Shown here: positions 44,360 through 56,203 of the stretch, in pieces
How the letters are laid out: each line of letters opens with the position of its first letter
Numbering within the stretch: the stretch's first letter is position 1
DNA from: DATCJA01 sp963814955
GTDB lineage: Bacteria; Acidobacteriota; Vicinamibacteria; Vicinamibacterales; UBA2999
Assembly (NCBI GenBank): GCA_963814955.1
Contig: CAWFEX010000008.1
Span: 744,001-808,000 of the forward strand
DNA: 64,000 nt
Direction: 5' to 3'
Notes under the pieces: model-generated
What the model saw: the letters and a program-made list of their open reading frames with translations, nothing else
The model's database searches: none
What the model was told of the DNA's origin: nothing
Translations under genes and position numbers: made by a program

Positions 44360-47300
44360 ATGCGTGGGTCCCGCTTCACGCCGTCCCGCGTTCTTGGGAT
44401 AGGCGAGGAACTCCTCAGTATCGAGCTGCTGGAAGAGCACGCGAGACGATTGGCCGCGTTGCTCTCTATTGCGCCTGGCCGTAGCCGGGGCAGCGGCCAC
44501 GCGCACCTGCGCCGGCTCAGGCTGCACGTTCGCGCACTGCGCGAGGTCTACATTGCGCTCGCCGACGACGCGCGGCAGGAGGCGATGTCCCCCGCGGCCG
44601 AGTGGCTGCTCGACAACTTCCACATCATCTCGGCAGCCGCGCACGACATCCATCACGATCTGCCGGCGTCGTTCTTCAAGCGGCTGCCGCGTGTTGCCGC
44701 CGACGAGTTCGCCGGTCTCCCCAGGATTTACGCCCTCGCACTCGAGCTGATCGGATCGAGCGCGGGCCGTCTCGACGCGCAGCGGCTTCAACGGTTCATC
44801 AGCGCCTTCCAATCGGTGACGCCTCTCACGATGGGCGAGCTCTGGGCATGGCCCAGCGCACTGAAGCTGGCGCTGATCGACCATCTGCGCGTGAGAGGGG
44901 ACGCGCTCGCCGCCATCCGCGTTCACCGATCGGCCGCGGATCGTCTGGCCGCGGCGGTCGAGGCCGGCGCATCCAGGCTCGACGAGTTCCCGACGCACGT
45001 CCATCACGCGTTCGTCGTCAGGCTGCTTCAACGTACTCGCGCGCTCGGCGCGCTCGCGTCGGGACTGCATCGGCAACTTGAACTCGCGCTCGCCGCGCGA
45101 AGGCAGACGATCGAGGATGCAATTCGAGCGGAGGGACAGCACCAGGCCGCCGAGCAGGCCGGCATGGCCAACCTGATCGGCAGTCTACGTCTGATTTCAA
45201 CCTTCGACTGGAGCGAGTTCTTCGAAAGCGTGAGCCTCGTGGAGCAGGTGCTGCAACGCGACCCTGCCGGCGTGTACGGGCGGATGGACTTTCGTACCCG
45301 CGATCGATATCGACACGCCGTCGAGGAGCTGGCGGTGCCCACCGGTGAAGGACAGCTTCTGCTCGCGCTGAAGAGCGTCGAGCGGGCGCGGCAGGTTCAC
45401 GTGCATACTCCGGACGCGCGCGCGGCCCATGTCGGCTTCCACCTGATTGGCGGAGGACGGCGGGAATTCGAGAAAAGCGTCGCATGGCAGCCCGACTTCA
45501 GGAACCGCGTACGGCGGATCTTCTTTGCTTGCGCAACGCCTGTGTACCTGGGAATCATCGCGGCGGGGACGGCCCTGCTCGTCGCTCTGGCGGTCATCTA
45601 CGCATGGTCGTACGGCTGGCGCGGTGCTGCCCTGGCCCTTGTGGCGCTGCTGACGGTCGTCCCCGCAAGTGAGCTGACCATCCAGCTGCTGCAGCGGATG
45701 ATCAGCTACGTAATCCCGCCGCGCCGGCTCTCGCGACTCGAGCTCGACGCGGTCCCCTCGGCGGCGAGGACGATGGTCATCGTACCGACCATCCTCGACA
45801 GCATAGAGCGTGTCGACGATTTGATCGCGCAGCTGGAAGTGCAGGCGCTCGGCAATCTCGACCCGCACGTCCACTTCGCCATTCTCAGCGACTTCCCGGA
45901 CGCGCCCACTGAAACGCTACCCGACGATACGAAGATTCTCGAGGCCGCCTGCGCCGGAATCGCCGCGCTCAACGCGAAGCACGCGGATGCAGGCGCGGAT
46001 CGGTTCTTCCTGTTTCACCGCCTGCGTCAGTGGAACCGGCGCGAAGGGCTGTGGATGGGATGGGAGCGCAAGCGGGGCAAGATCGAAGAGTTCAACCGCC
46101 TGCTGCGCGGCGCCACCGATACGAGTTTCTCCGTGACGGTGGGCGATCTCGACATACTGGCGCAGATCAAGTACTGCATCACGCTCGACAGCGACACGCG
46201 ACTGCCGCGAGGCGTGGCCCGCGAGCTGCTCGGAATCATCACGCACCCGCTCAACCGGCCGTCGTTCAACCCGCAAGTGGGGCGCGTCACCGAGGGGTAC
46301 GGCATCCTGCAGCCCCGCGTCAGCGTCACGTTCACGAGCGCGGCCGGGTCACTTTTTGCCCGGCTGTATTCGGGACATACCGGCGTCGATCCCTACACCA
46401 CCGCGGTCTCTGACACCTACCAGGACCTGTTCGGCGAGGGCATCTTCACCGGCAAGGGTCTCTACGACGTCGATGCGTTCACAGCGGCGCTCGAAGGATC
46501 CGTGCCGGAGAACGCGCTCCTGTCCCACGATCTCTTCGAGGGCCTCCATGCGCGGGTGGCGCTGGTCTCCGACGTGGAGCTCGTTGACGAGTACCCGTCC
46601 AGCGTACTGTCCCACGCGCGGCGGCAGCACCGGTGGATCCGTGGCGACTGGCAGATTCTCTGGTGGCTGTTTCCGTTCGTCCCGTCGCAGCGCGGCCTGA
46701 AGCGCAATACGCTGCCGATCATCGGGCGCTGGAAGATTCTCGACAACCTTCGCCGCAGCGCTGTCGCGCCAACGCTGCTGGCGCTGCTCATTGCCGGATG
46801 GATGTTACTGCCCGGCTCACCCTGGTTCTGGAGTCTCACGGTCGTTGGCGTCGCGGCGTCGCAGCTTCTTCCCGTGCTCGCGCGTCTGCTGGTCGGGCCC
46901 CGCCTGGCGCAGTCGATTCCGGTCTTCCTCCGCAATCTGCGCCGCGACGCGGCGACCGCGCTGGCGCAGATTCTTCTCAGCCTGACCTTCCTCGCCTTTC
47001 ACGCTCTCGATACCGCGCACGCCATCGGCGTGACCCTCGTGCGGCTGGTGATCACCAAGCGCCGGCTGCTGGAGTGGGAAACGGCGGCGATGACGGCGGC
47101 GAAGTCGGCGGGAGCGGTCGGCCTGCGGCTGCGCCGTTTCGTCGCCGAGATGGCCGGCAGTCCGATTGTCGCCTTTGCTGTCGCCCTCGCCATCGTCGCA
47201 CGGCAACGGGACGCGATGTTTGCGGCGGCTCCGTTCCTGTTCCTCTGGACGATCGCGCCCGTCGTCGCCTACTGGCTGAGTGTGCCGGTGGGCGCGCGCG

Positions 47301-50300
47301 TCCGGCCACTCAGCGATCGTGAGCGAACGGTGCTGCGGAAAACGGCACGGCGGACCTGGCGCTACTTCGATACGTTTGCGACCGCAGCGGACGCCTGGCT
47401 CGCCCCCGATAACTATCAGGACAACGACACGCCGAAGCTGGCGCGCCGGACCTCGCCCACCAACATCGGCATGGGCCTGCTGTCCGTGCTGGCCGCTCAC
47501 GATCTCGGCTATCTCTCGACTCATCGTCTCGTGCGCCGCTTGACTGCAACACTCCGCACGCTGGAGAGTCTCGAACGGTATCGAGGACATTTTCTCAACT
47601 GGTACAGCACCGCGACGCTGGCGCCGCTCCACCCGCGCTACGTCTCGACCGTCGACAGCGGTAATCTCGCCGGAGCGCTGATCGCAGTTACCCAAGGGTT
47701 GCTCCAGCTCGAAGAGCATCCTCAACAGGAAGCGCAGCGGTTCGCCGGACTGGCCGACACGGCGGATCTGCTCGCGGAAGTATCTTCTTCAAGCGACAGG
47801 AGCACCGGGAATCGGCAGACCCTCAGCGAGATCAATCATCTGGCGCGCGACATCGCCGGCGCGGCGCGCAGCCCAGAGCCGGATGCAATCGCGGCGATCC
47901 AGACGCTGGCGACGCAGCTCACCGACGCGGCCGCCCGACTCAATGCGCCAGCGCCATCCGATCCGACGGACGATCTCAGCTACTGGTGCCGGGCCGTGCT
48001 CGAGTCGGTCAATGAATTGATCGACGAGCCACCGGTGCCGACGGAGTCGTTCCGAGCGCTCGCGAGCCGGTTGTCCGCGCTCGCCGACGGCATGCGATTC
48101 GATTTCCTGTACGACCGGCGGCGCCGCATTTTCTCTGTTGGGTACCGCCTCGCTGACACTGAGGGACCAGGACGGCTGGACGCCGCTTTCTACGACCTGC
48201 TGGCGTCGGAGGCGCGGCTGGCCAGCTTCGTGGCGATCGCAAAGGGCGACGTGCCTCAGCACCACTGGTTTCATCTCGGACGTCTCGTCACCAACGTGGA
48301 CGGCCGCGCCACATTGATGTCGTGGGGCGGCACGATGTTCGAGTACCTGATGCCGCAGCTCCTGATGCGCAATTTCCCGGGCACGCTGCTCGACCAGAGC
48401 TGCCGCTCCAGCGTACGACGGCAGGTCGAGTACGGTCGCCAGCGCAGCGTGCCGTGGGGGATCTCGGAGTCGGCGTATGCCTTTACGGATCGCGACGGCA
48501 ACTATCAGTACCCGAGCGTTCGGGGTCCCGGGCCTTGGGCTCAAGCGTGGTCTGGCCACCGAGCTGGTCGTCGCACCGTATGCCACGGCGCTGGCGAGCC
48601 TGGTCACGCCTGCGGCTGCGGCCGAAAACTTCGAGCGCCTCGCCGGTCTCGGCCTCGAGAGCCGGTTCGGCTTCTACGAAGCGATCGATTACAACCCCCG
48701 CAATCGCGGCCTCGATACTCTGCCAGCATCCGTGTCGGCTCCTGCCGTCGTCCGTGCCTTTTTTGCGCACCACCAGGGCATGTCGCTCGTGGCGCTGACC
48801 AATGTCATCTGCCACGACACATTCGTGTCTCGGTTCCACTCCGATCCGAGGATTCAGGCGACCGAATTGCTGCTCCAGGAGCGCGTCCCCCGCGAGGCCA
48901 TTCTGTCGGAGCCGCGCCCCGCCGAAACTACGACCGCGCCGCCGTCGCTGCCTGTCTTTGCATCGAGGCGCTTCCGATCCCCGCATACGACGACCGTACA
49001 CACCCATTTCCTCTCGAACGGGCGCTATACCACGGCGGTCACCAGCGCCGGCGGTGGCTTCAGCATGTGGCGTGATATCGCCGTGACGCGGCGGCGCGAC
49101 GACCCCACCTCCGACGCCGGCTCCCACTACATTTACCTGCGCGATCCCTGGTCGGACCGCGTCTGGTCGGCAACGTATCTGCCGGTCTGTCGAGAGCCCG
49201 ATCGGTTCGAGGCGACCTTTGATCTGGACAAGATCACGTTCCGTCGCCGCGACGCCGACATCGAAACGCAGCTGGAGATCACCATCTCTTCTGAGGATGA
49301 CGTCGAGGTGCGGCGCCTGACGATTATCAATCGCGGCACGCAGACGCGCGAGATTGAGGTCACCAGCTACGCCGAAATCGGTACTCGGCCGTCTTGAAGA
49401 CGACCTCGTGCATCCGGCGTTCGGCAAGCTCTTCATCGAAACGGAGTTCGATCCGCATAGCGCCGGCCTGCTGTTCAGCCGTCGGGCGCGCTCCGCCGAC
49501 GAATCGCCAATCGTGGGCTTCCATGTGCTCGGCGTCGATACCCCTCGCCTCGGCGGCGCCGTGGAATGGGAGACGGACCGCGCGCGTTTCGTGGGCCGCG
49601 GACGCTCTCCGGTCAGCCCGATCGCCCTTGACGGACCGGCGCTGTCGGGTACGACAGGTGCGGTGCTCGATCCGATTGCCGCGCTGCGCGAGCGCATCCG
49701 TCTCGCGCACGGCGCGTCGGTCCGCGTGATTTTCGCGACCGGCGTTGCACCGGATCGCGCCGGCGCGCTGGCGCTGGCGCGAAAGTATCGCGACGGGAGC
49801 GCTGCCGCCCGCGCCTTCTCGATGGCGTTCACCCACGTGCACATCACCCTCCAGCATCTCGGCCTCAGCGACGAGCAGGCGATTCTCTTCGACCGACTCG
49901 CCTCGCGTGTGTTCGGCTCCGACACGTCGTGCCTCAGCCCCGCGGATCTGGGGCGCAACACGCTCAATCAGCAGAACCTGTGGGGCTACGGCATTTCAGG
50001 CGACCTGCCGATCGTGCTGCTGCGCGTCGCCGACGTGGCGTCGTTGCCGCTCGCACGTCAGCTGCTCAGTGCACAGGAATACTGGCGCGTCAAGGGATTG
50101 AAGGCCGACGTCGTCATCCTCAACGAGCACCCGGCCGACTACCTCGACGAGATGCAGAACCTGTTGTCCCAACTCGTGCAGGAGCCATTGTGGGCAGGGT
50201 GGCTCGGAAAACCGGGAGGGATGTTTCTCCTGCGCGCCGACGGGATGTCCGAGCCGGACCTCCGTCTCCTCTCGGCCGCGGCCGGCGTCGTCCTCCCAGG

Positions 50301-52896
50301 CGACCTCGGCGATCTGGTGTCTCAGCTGGAAAGCCCCGCACCCTGGGTGTTCCCAGGCCATGACATCTCGCGCTCGGCCGAGATTCCGGCGCCGGAACCC
50401 GCGTCAACGCCAGTGCCTGTCCCGCCACTTGTGATGGAAAACGGACTGGGCGGTTTCGCGCGAGACGGCCGCGAGTACGTCGTCGTGCTCGACGACGACC
50501 GCGAGACACCGCTGCCCTGGGCGAACGTGCTCGCGAATCCTGCGTTCGGGACGATCGTGAGCAGCTCCGGATCCGCGTTCACCTGGGCTGGAAACAGCCG
50601 CGAGAACCGGCTCACGCCCTTCGCCAATGATCCCGTGACGGATCCGACGGGCGAAGCCGTGTACGTGCGGGACGAGGAGTCGGGCGCAGTGTGGGGCGCC
50701 ACGCCGGGCCCACTGCCGCGTCGCGCCAATGGCGGCCGGTGGGTCATCCGTCATGCCGCGGGAGTCACGCGGTATCAACATGCAGTCGCCGGCCTTCAGC
50801 AGGAACTTGCCATTTGTGTGGCGCCGGACGATCCCGTGAAGCTGGCGGCGCTTACGCTGACCAACACGAGCAATGTGACAAGGCAGATCAGCGTGTTCGG
50901 GTACGTCGACTGGTGGCTGGGTCCGCCGCGCGCGGGTCATCAACGCTTCGTAGTCACCGAGATGGACGACGAACGTCACGTCATGTTGGCGCGCAATGCG
51001 TTCAATCCCGAGTTCGGCGAGGCCGTGGCGTTCTGGCGCGCGACGGCTGTGCCGCGATCTCATACCGCGGATCGCAGTGAATTCATCGGACGCAACCGCA
51101 CGCTGAGCGAGCCGGCGGCGCTGTTCCGCGAGCGACTCGGCGAGCGCACTGGCGCCGGTCTCGACCCGTGCGGAGCGCTGCAGGTGGTGCTCGAGATCGG
51201 GCCGGGCGAATCATGCAGCGTGGCATTTGCTCTGGGCCAGGGACGCGACCGGGCCCACGCAATGGAGCTCGCCGCACGCTACGGCTCCCTCACGCAGGCG
51301 ATGGAAACGTTCGCGGCGACCGAGCGCCGGTGGGATGAGACGCTCGACGTCCTGAAGGTTCGCACGCCGGACGATTCGTTCGACCTCATCGTGAATCGGT
51401 GGCTGGTCTATCAGACGTTGAGTTGCCGCGTATGGGCGCGAACCGGCCTTTACCAGCCCGGCGGCGCCTTCGGCTTCCGCGATCAGCTCCAGGATGTGCT
51501 TGCGCTGCTTTACACGCGGCCGGATCTTTGTCGCGCACATTTGCTGCATGCCGCCTCTCGGCAGTTCGTCGAGGGTGACGTGCAGCACTGGTGGCATCCG
51601 CCCAGTGGACGTGGAACGAGAACACGGTGTTCGGACGATCTGCTCTGGCTGCCATACGCCGTCGCCACCTACGTGTCGCAGACGGGCGACGAGGCAGTGC
51701 TCGACGAAGTGATCCCATTCCTTCAGGCGCCACCGCTGGAGCCCGATCAGTCGGAAGTGTATTTGCAGCCGCATACGTCCTCGGAGACCGCGTCTCTCTT
51801 CGAGCACTCGGTGCGCGCCATCGCGCGCGCCATGAAATATGGCGCGCACGGACTTCCGCTCATCGGCTCGGGCGACTGGAACGACGGACTGAACCGCGTG
51901 GGACATGGTGGCCGGGGGGAGAGCGTCTGGCTCGGATGGTTCCTTGTCAGTGTGCTGAACGAGTTTGCCCCCATCTGCGATCGCCGCGGACGAAACGAGC
52001 TTGGAAAGGCCTACCGGGACGAGGTGCGCTGGCTCACCGGCATGCTGGAACTTTCGTGGGACGGCGACTGGTATCGGCGCGCGTACTTCGATGATGGGAC
52101 CCCCCTCGGCTCCGTGCAGAACGAGGAGTGCAAGCTCGATTCGCTTACACAGTCCTGGGCCGTGCTCGCGGGCACGGCGCAGCCTCGCCGCACCGAGCGC
52201 GCCATGAACGCCGTTCGCGCCCATCTGGTGCGGCGCGACGCACAACTCGTGCTGCTGCTGACACCGCCGTTCGACCGGATGACGCACGATCCCGGCTACA
52301 TCAAGGGATACCTGCCCGGCGTCCGGGAGAACGGCGGTCAGTATACGCACGCTGCGATCTGGACCATCATCGCGCTGTCGCGACTCGGCCAAGGCGACGA
52401 GGCGATGGAACTCTTCCACATGATCAATCCAATCAACCATATGCGGACGCACGACAGCGTTGCGCGCTACCGCGTCGAGCCTTACGCTGTGGCGGCCGAC
52501 GTCTATGCGCATCCGATGCACCTCGGTCGCGGCGGTTGGACCTGGTATACGGGTTCGGCGGGGTGGATGTACCGGGCTGCCATACAAGAGCTTCTCGGAC
52601 TCCGGCGACACGGCGCGACGATCAGCGTGAACCCGTGCATTCCAGCGGTGTGGCCACATTACTCGCTGGACTGGAGAGTGGGTCGCACGCGTTATCGCTT
52701 CACCGTATCGAATCCGGATCACCGGTCTCAGGGTATTGCGAGCGCAGAATTCGATGGAGTCGTCGTCGATGCGCGCGCCATCCCGCTGCAGGACGATGGC
52801 GGGGATCACGAGGTGACGATCGTCCTCGGCGCCGGACCGAGGGTCGATATGCCCATTGCAGCTGTGGGCGCTGTGGAGCGTCGCGATTCACACTGA
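44360..52896 (+). CDS. ndvB: Cyclic beta-1,2-glucan synthase (two frameshifts)
   Basis: About 2845 residues if two one-base shifts are bridged. N-terminal region: AAEWLLDNFHII and HDIHHDLPASFF, typical of NdvB/ChvB. Then transmembrane segments around a glycosyltransferase 84 core (AILSDFPDAPTETLPDD, ITLDSDTRLPRGVARELLG, QPRVSVTFTSAAGSLFARLY, RRQHRWIRGDWQI), and a central glucoamylase-like domain (TSPTNIGMGLLSVLAAHDLG, YRGHFLNWYSTATLAPLHPR). The C-terminal glycoside-phosphorylase part (family 94) has GSGDWNDGLNRVG with the catalytic Asp and WTWYTGSAGWMYRAA. It makes cyclic beta-1,2-glucan from UDP-glucose in the inner membrane and sends it to the periplasm. Shifts: near 48512 (extra C) and near 49380 (extra G). 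Confidence 0.93.
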
Positions 52897-52918
52897 CGTA
52901 GCGATTCACACTTACGTA
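52883..52918. repeat. 18-bp tandem duplication
   Basis: GCGATTCACACTGACGTA is followed at once by GCGATTCACACTTACGTA (one change). The first unit spans the last codons and stop of the glucan synthase gene; the second runs into the palindromic element at 52913-52938. Confidence 0.6.
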
Positions 52919-52938
52919 GTGTCCGGCTTCAGCCGGAC
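52913..52938 (+). repeat. Dispersed palindromic element, copy left of the ATPase gene
   Basis: TACGTAGTGTCCGGC then TTCA then GCCGGAC. Its first 25 bases are the exact inverted match of 55433-55457, on the far side of the ATPase gene. Same family as the copies at 31773-31846. Confidence 0.7.
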
Positions 52939-52960
52939 GACGGAACAACCGGCGAACGCA

Positions 52961-55374
52961 CTAGAGCCAGCTCGGCACGGCCGTACCATCGTGGCCGACG
53001 GCGTAAGGCGCCCAGACGAGGGCCACCAGCAGCACCCTGATCGTGCTTTTCTTCGGCTTGCAGGCAAGCCTTGTCGAGCGGCTCGGATGCGGCATCGAAC
53101 CGTGCCTCGATCGACGCGATCTCTGCGCGCAACTCTTCGTCCAGCTGCTGCAGCTGCTCTTCGACCGCCCCGACGGTCTCCTTCGCACGGCCGATGTCCT
53201 GCGTCTCCTTGAGGGTGCGACCCACGCCTCGCGCTGCGGTGGTGGCGCGCCCGAGCGTCGACGCGGTGATGGTCTTGCGGCCGAGAAACGCACCTATCAG
53301 CGTCGTACCGAAGGAGATGGCCGTCTGCAGCGTCTGCGCCTTGGCCTGCTCCGCCTCCCGATCCACCGCCTGCTGCGTTCGCCGCAGCCGCTCCTGCGCC
53401 GCCGCGATCTTCGGCGCGTATTTCCGCCGCAGCTGTTCGACCATGGCATCGCGCGCCTCGCGCGAGGACTGCTGCAGCCGGATTCTGAAATCACGCTCGC
53501 TCTCGCCCGGGTTCGATACCTGGCCCGACTGAGCAGCCCGCAGCAGCTCGAGCGCATGGCTGCTGTACACCCAGGCCTCGAAGTCTTTCGTCCACGCACC
53601 CACGCTCTTGGCCGTAACCGTGTTCGCCGGAAGTTCAGCGAAGCCGACGCCGGCGGCGGGCGTTTGTTCCAGATCTGACGGATCAACATCGACGAGTGTC
53701 CCGGCGTTCCAGTCGACAGGGACAGGTCCACCAGCCAACGGCGTCATCACCGCGACGTCGAACGGCGCATCGATTTTTGCCGAGGTGTGCACGCATTGCC
53801 CTCGTGCGGATCCATAGATCATCGGGCGGTACGTCACGTCGATGGCGCCGGCTTTCCTCGATGCAAGGAAGTACTGGGACACGCCGGCTGGGAGCATGGG
53901 CTGCTTGGCTGTCGTCACCACGGACTGACGGGCGGACGGACGCGCGGATTCAGGCGCGGCCTGCCTGCCAGCCATCAGCCGTCGAATCTCGTTGCGGCCG
54001 AGTGGACCACGCAGGTATGAAAGTGCCCATCGCGATTCGAAGATGACGGGCGCATCTTCGTGCACATTGTTCATGACGAATATCCGATTCGCCAACCCGG
54101 CGAGAGTCTGTTCCATCGCCTGCCGATCGAAGGGCTGGCCCGCTGTGGTGGCCGACCCCTCCAGCCCGTCCAGCACGCGCGCCTGGTCGCGTGCCGTCTG
54201 CAGCCGGCCGAGAAACCATGTGCCGCAGTTCGCGAGCCCCTTGTAATCGAGATCGACGGGATTCTGCGTTGAAAGCACGATGCCGGTGCCGAACGCGCGC
54301 GCCTGCTTGAGCAGCGTCAGCAGCGGCGCTTTCGACGGCGGATTCGCCACCGGCGGAAAGTAGCCGGCGATTTCGTCCATGTACACGATGGCTCTGAGAC
54401 TGGTCGTACCGGACTGACTCCGCATCCATCCCACGACGTTGTTGAGAAGCAGGGAAACGAAGAACATCCGCTCGGCGTCTCCGAGATGGGCGATCGAGAA
54501 AATCGTGACGCGCGGCTTCCCGTCCGCGGTATGGAGAAACTGCCCGACATCGAGCGCGTCCCCCTGCATCCACACGTCGAACCCGGGAGCGGCGAGCAGA
54601 TTGTTGAGAGACATCGCCAGCGCGAACCGATCTTTCTGGCGGAAAGAACGTGTCGACATCCATGACGCCGATGCGCTGCACGGGCGGCGTCTGAATCTGC
54701 TGGATGATGCCCGGAAGGTCGAGGTCGCGTCCCTGCGCCCAGGCGGACTGGAAGATCGTCGAGAGCAGGATGTGCTCGCGGCTCTTGATCGGGTCGGCAT
54801 CCGCCCCTACCAGACCGAGCAGGCTTGTGGCCGTTGTCTGAATCCGATCGCGGAACAACTCGGCGTCGCCGGCCACGGACGCGCCTGGCGCGGCAAACGA
54901 CTTGAGAATGGAGATCGGTATGCCAGCCGTAGAGCCGGGCGTGTAGATGGTGAACTCCGCCGCGTTCTTCAGGCGCGCGATGCGCGCCCCGTCCTGTCCC
55001 CAGGACGCCAGGCCGGCCTGCCACTTTGCTGCCTGATCGGCGGCAAGGTCAGCGACGCTCTTGCCCTTCCGGCGGGCCTCCTCTTCGTCCACCCACGGTG
55101 CGAAGTCTTCCGGCGCGAGACCAGGAAACGTCAGCAGAAGATTGCCGAGGTCACCCTTGGGATCGATGATCAGTGCCGGAACGCCGTCGATGGCCGCTTC
55201 CTCGATGAGCGCCAGGCAGAGACCCGTCTTGCCGCTGCCGGTCATGCCAACGCAGAAGGCGTGCGTCACGAGATCCTTGGAGTCATAGAGCAGCAGGTCA
55301 TCGGCTGCCCGGTTGGCCGTGAGGTCGTAACGTCTGCCTAAATAGAACTGCCCGAGCTTTTCGAAATCCTGCAT
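52961..55374 (-). CDS. HerA/DUF853-type P-loop ATPase (two frameshifts)
   Basis: About 805 residues with two shifts bridged. ATG 55374 opens MQDFEKLGQFYLGRRYDL; Walker A is GMTGSGKTGL, followed by ALIIDPKGDLGNLLLTFPG; then DVDTFFPP. Here the frame changes near 54637 and resumes at KDRFALAMSLNNLLAAPGF, AIVYMDEIAGYFPPVANPPS (Walker B Asp-Glu) and LSTQNPVDLDYKGLANCGTW (sensor region). The C-terminal third is a long coiled coil (AAAQERLRRTQQAVDREAEQ) and a final beta segment. Near 53065 a second shift gives the end KKSTIRVLLVALVWAPYA at 52961; without it the frame runs on to 52929. It belongs to the FtsK/HerA ATPase superfamily. Role unknown; DNA transport or repair is possible. Confidence 0.88.
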
Positions 55375-55432
55375 CTCCGCGATGCTATCGCGGCACGACC
55401 GGCCAATCCAATCGCAGCGAACGCGGGGGCAT

Positions 55433-55457
55433 TCCGGCTGAAGCCGGACACTACGTA
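55433..55457 (-). repeat. Dispersed palindromic element, copy right of the ATPase gene
   Basis: TCCGGCTGAAGCCGGACACT then ACGTA. It is a perfect 25-base inverted partner of 52913-52937, so the ATPase gene lies between two opposed copies. Confidence 0.7.
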
Positions 55458-55473
55458 CTACAGAAACACTTCG

Positions 55474-56196
55474 CTAATCGATAGCGAAGCAGTAGAACAA
55501 CCCGACACCGCCCCAACTGACCAGATCCCGCTGACTGCAGCCGGTTGTGGCGTGCGAGGAGTTCCACGACTGGTTCCCGTTGCCCACGCGATCGGAATGA
55601 CCGACTTGCGCGGAACCTGCGCCGTTGCTCGTCCAGTTGTTGCACGTGTGATCCGCCGCCTCGGTGAACGCGCGTCCATCGGGTTGTGAGCCAGTCAGAA
55701 TGTCATGGCGGGTCGGCATCGGGTCGCCGATGCCATTCACGAGCTCCCCTTTTTCGGTGAGCGCGAATTCCTTCGTCAGGTTGCTGCCGCGGCGCGCTTC
55801 ATCCAGCGTGTCGCCGTGTATCTCGGACTGAATGATCGGGCGGCTGAGCCGGCGCTTGAGATAATCCGGAACTCTCTCCTTCGCGCTGAACCACGGGCCT
55901 TTGCCAATACGATCTCGAGCGTTCACGGCCGGCTGGCCGGGCCGGGCCTGCGTGCTGAGATACGCGCGCCACGTCTTGCTCCCTGCGCCAACGGCGCTGG
56001 CAAGTTTCTGACAGTGCGCGTCGGCACCCGCCAGACCACCAAGGTTGGCTCCGTCTCCGATCGGCTCGCTGGTCACGAAGAACGTCATGAGGCTCGAGGG
56101 AATGCGATCCGGGAGCGGAGCTTTCGCTTGCTCTTGCGCGAACGCGGTGCCGGACACCACACAACCGACGAATGCTGACAGCAATAAGCTCTTCAT
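55474..56196 (-). CDS. Exported endostatin-like/C-type-lectin-fold protein, copy A
   Basis: 240 residues from ATG 56196, seven bases after the stop of the paralogous gene, with no clear ribosome site (re-initiation likely). Signal to GTAFAQ. It shares with copy B the blocks MTFFVTSEPIGDGANLGGLA, GADAHCQKLASAVGAGSKTW and RAYLSTQARPGQPAVNARDR, then DHTCNNWTSNGAGSA and the end GVGLFYCFAID. The Cys pairs (HCQKL with CFA; TCNNW with TGCSQ) fit a compact disulfide-bonded extracellular lectin-like domain. Ligand and role unknown. Confidence 0.8.
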   Translation of the reverse strand: MKSLLLSAFVGCVVSGTAFAQEQAKAPLPDRIPSSLMTFFVTSEPIGDGANLGGLAGADAHCQKLASAVGAGSKTWRAYLSTQARPGQPAVNARDRIGKGPWFSAKERVPDYLKRRLSRPIIQSEIHGDTLDEARRGSNLTKEFALTEKGELVNGIGDPMPTRHDILTGSQPDGRAFTEAADHTCNNWTSNGAGSAQVGHSDRVGNGNQSWNSSHATTGCSQRDLVSWGGVGLFYCFAID

Positions 56197-56203
56197 GGCG
56201 GGG

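Noticed and set aside
48483..49967. 494-codon minus-strand frame opposite the glucan synthase
   Set aside because: It spans both frameshift sites of the synthase, which makes it look long, but it has no motif and is Arg/Ser-rich.
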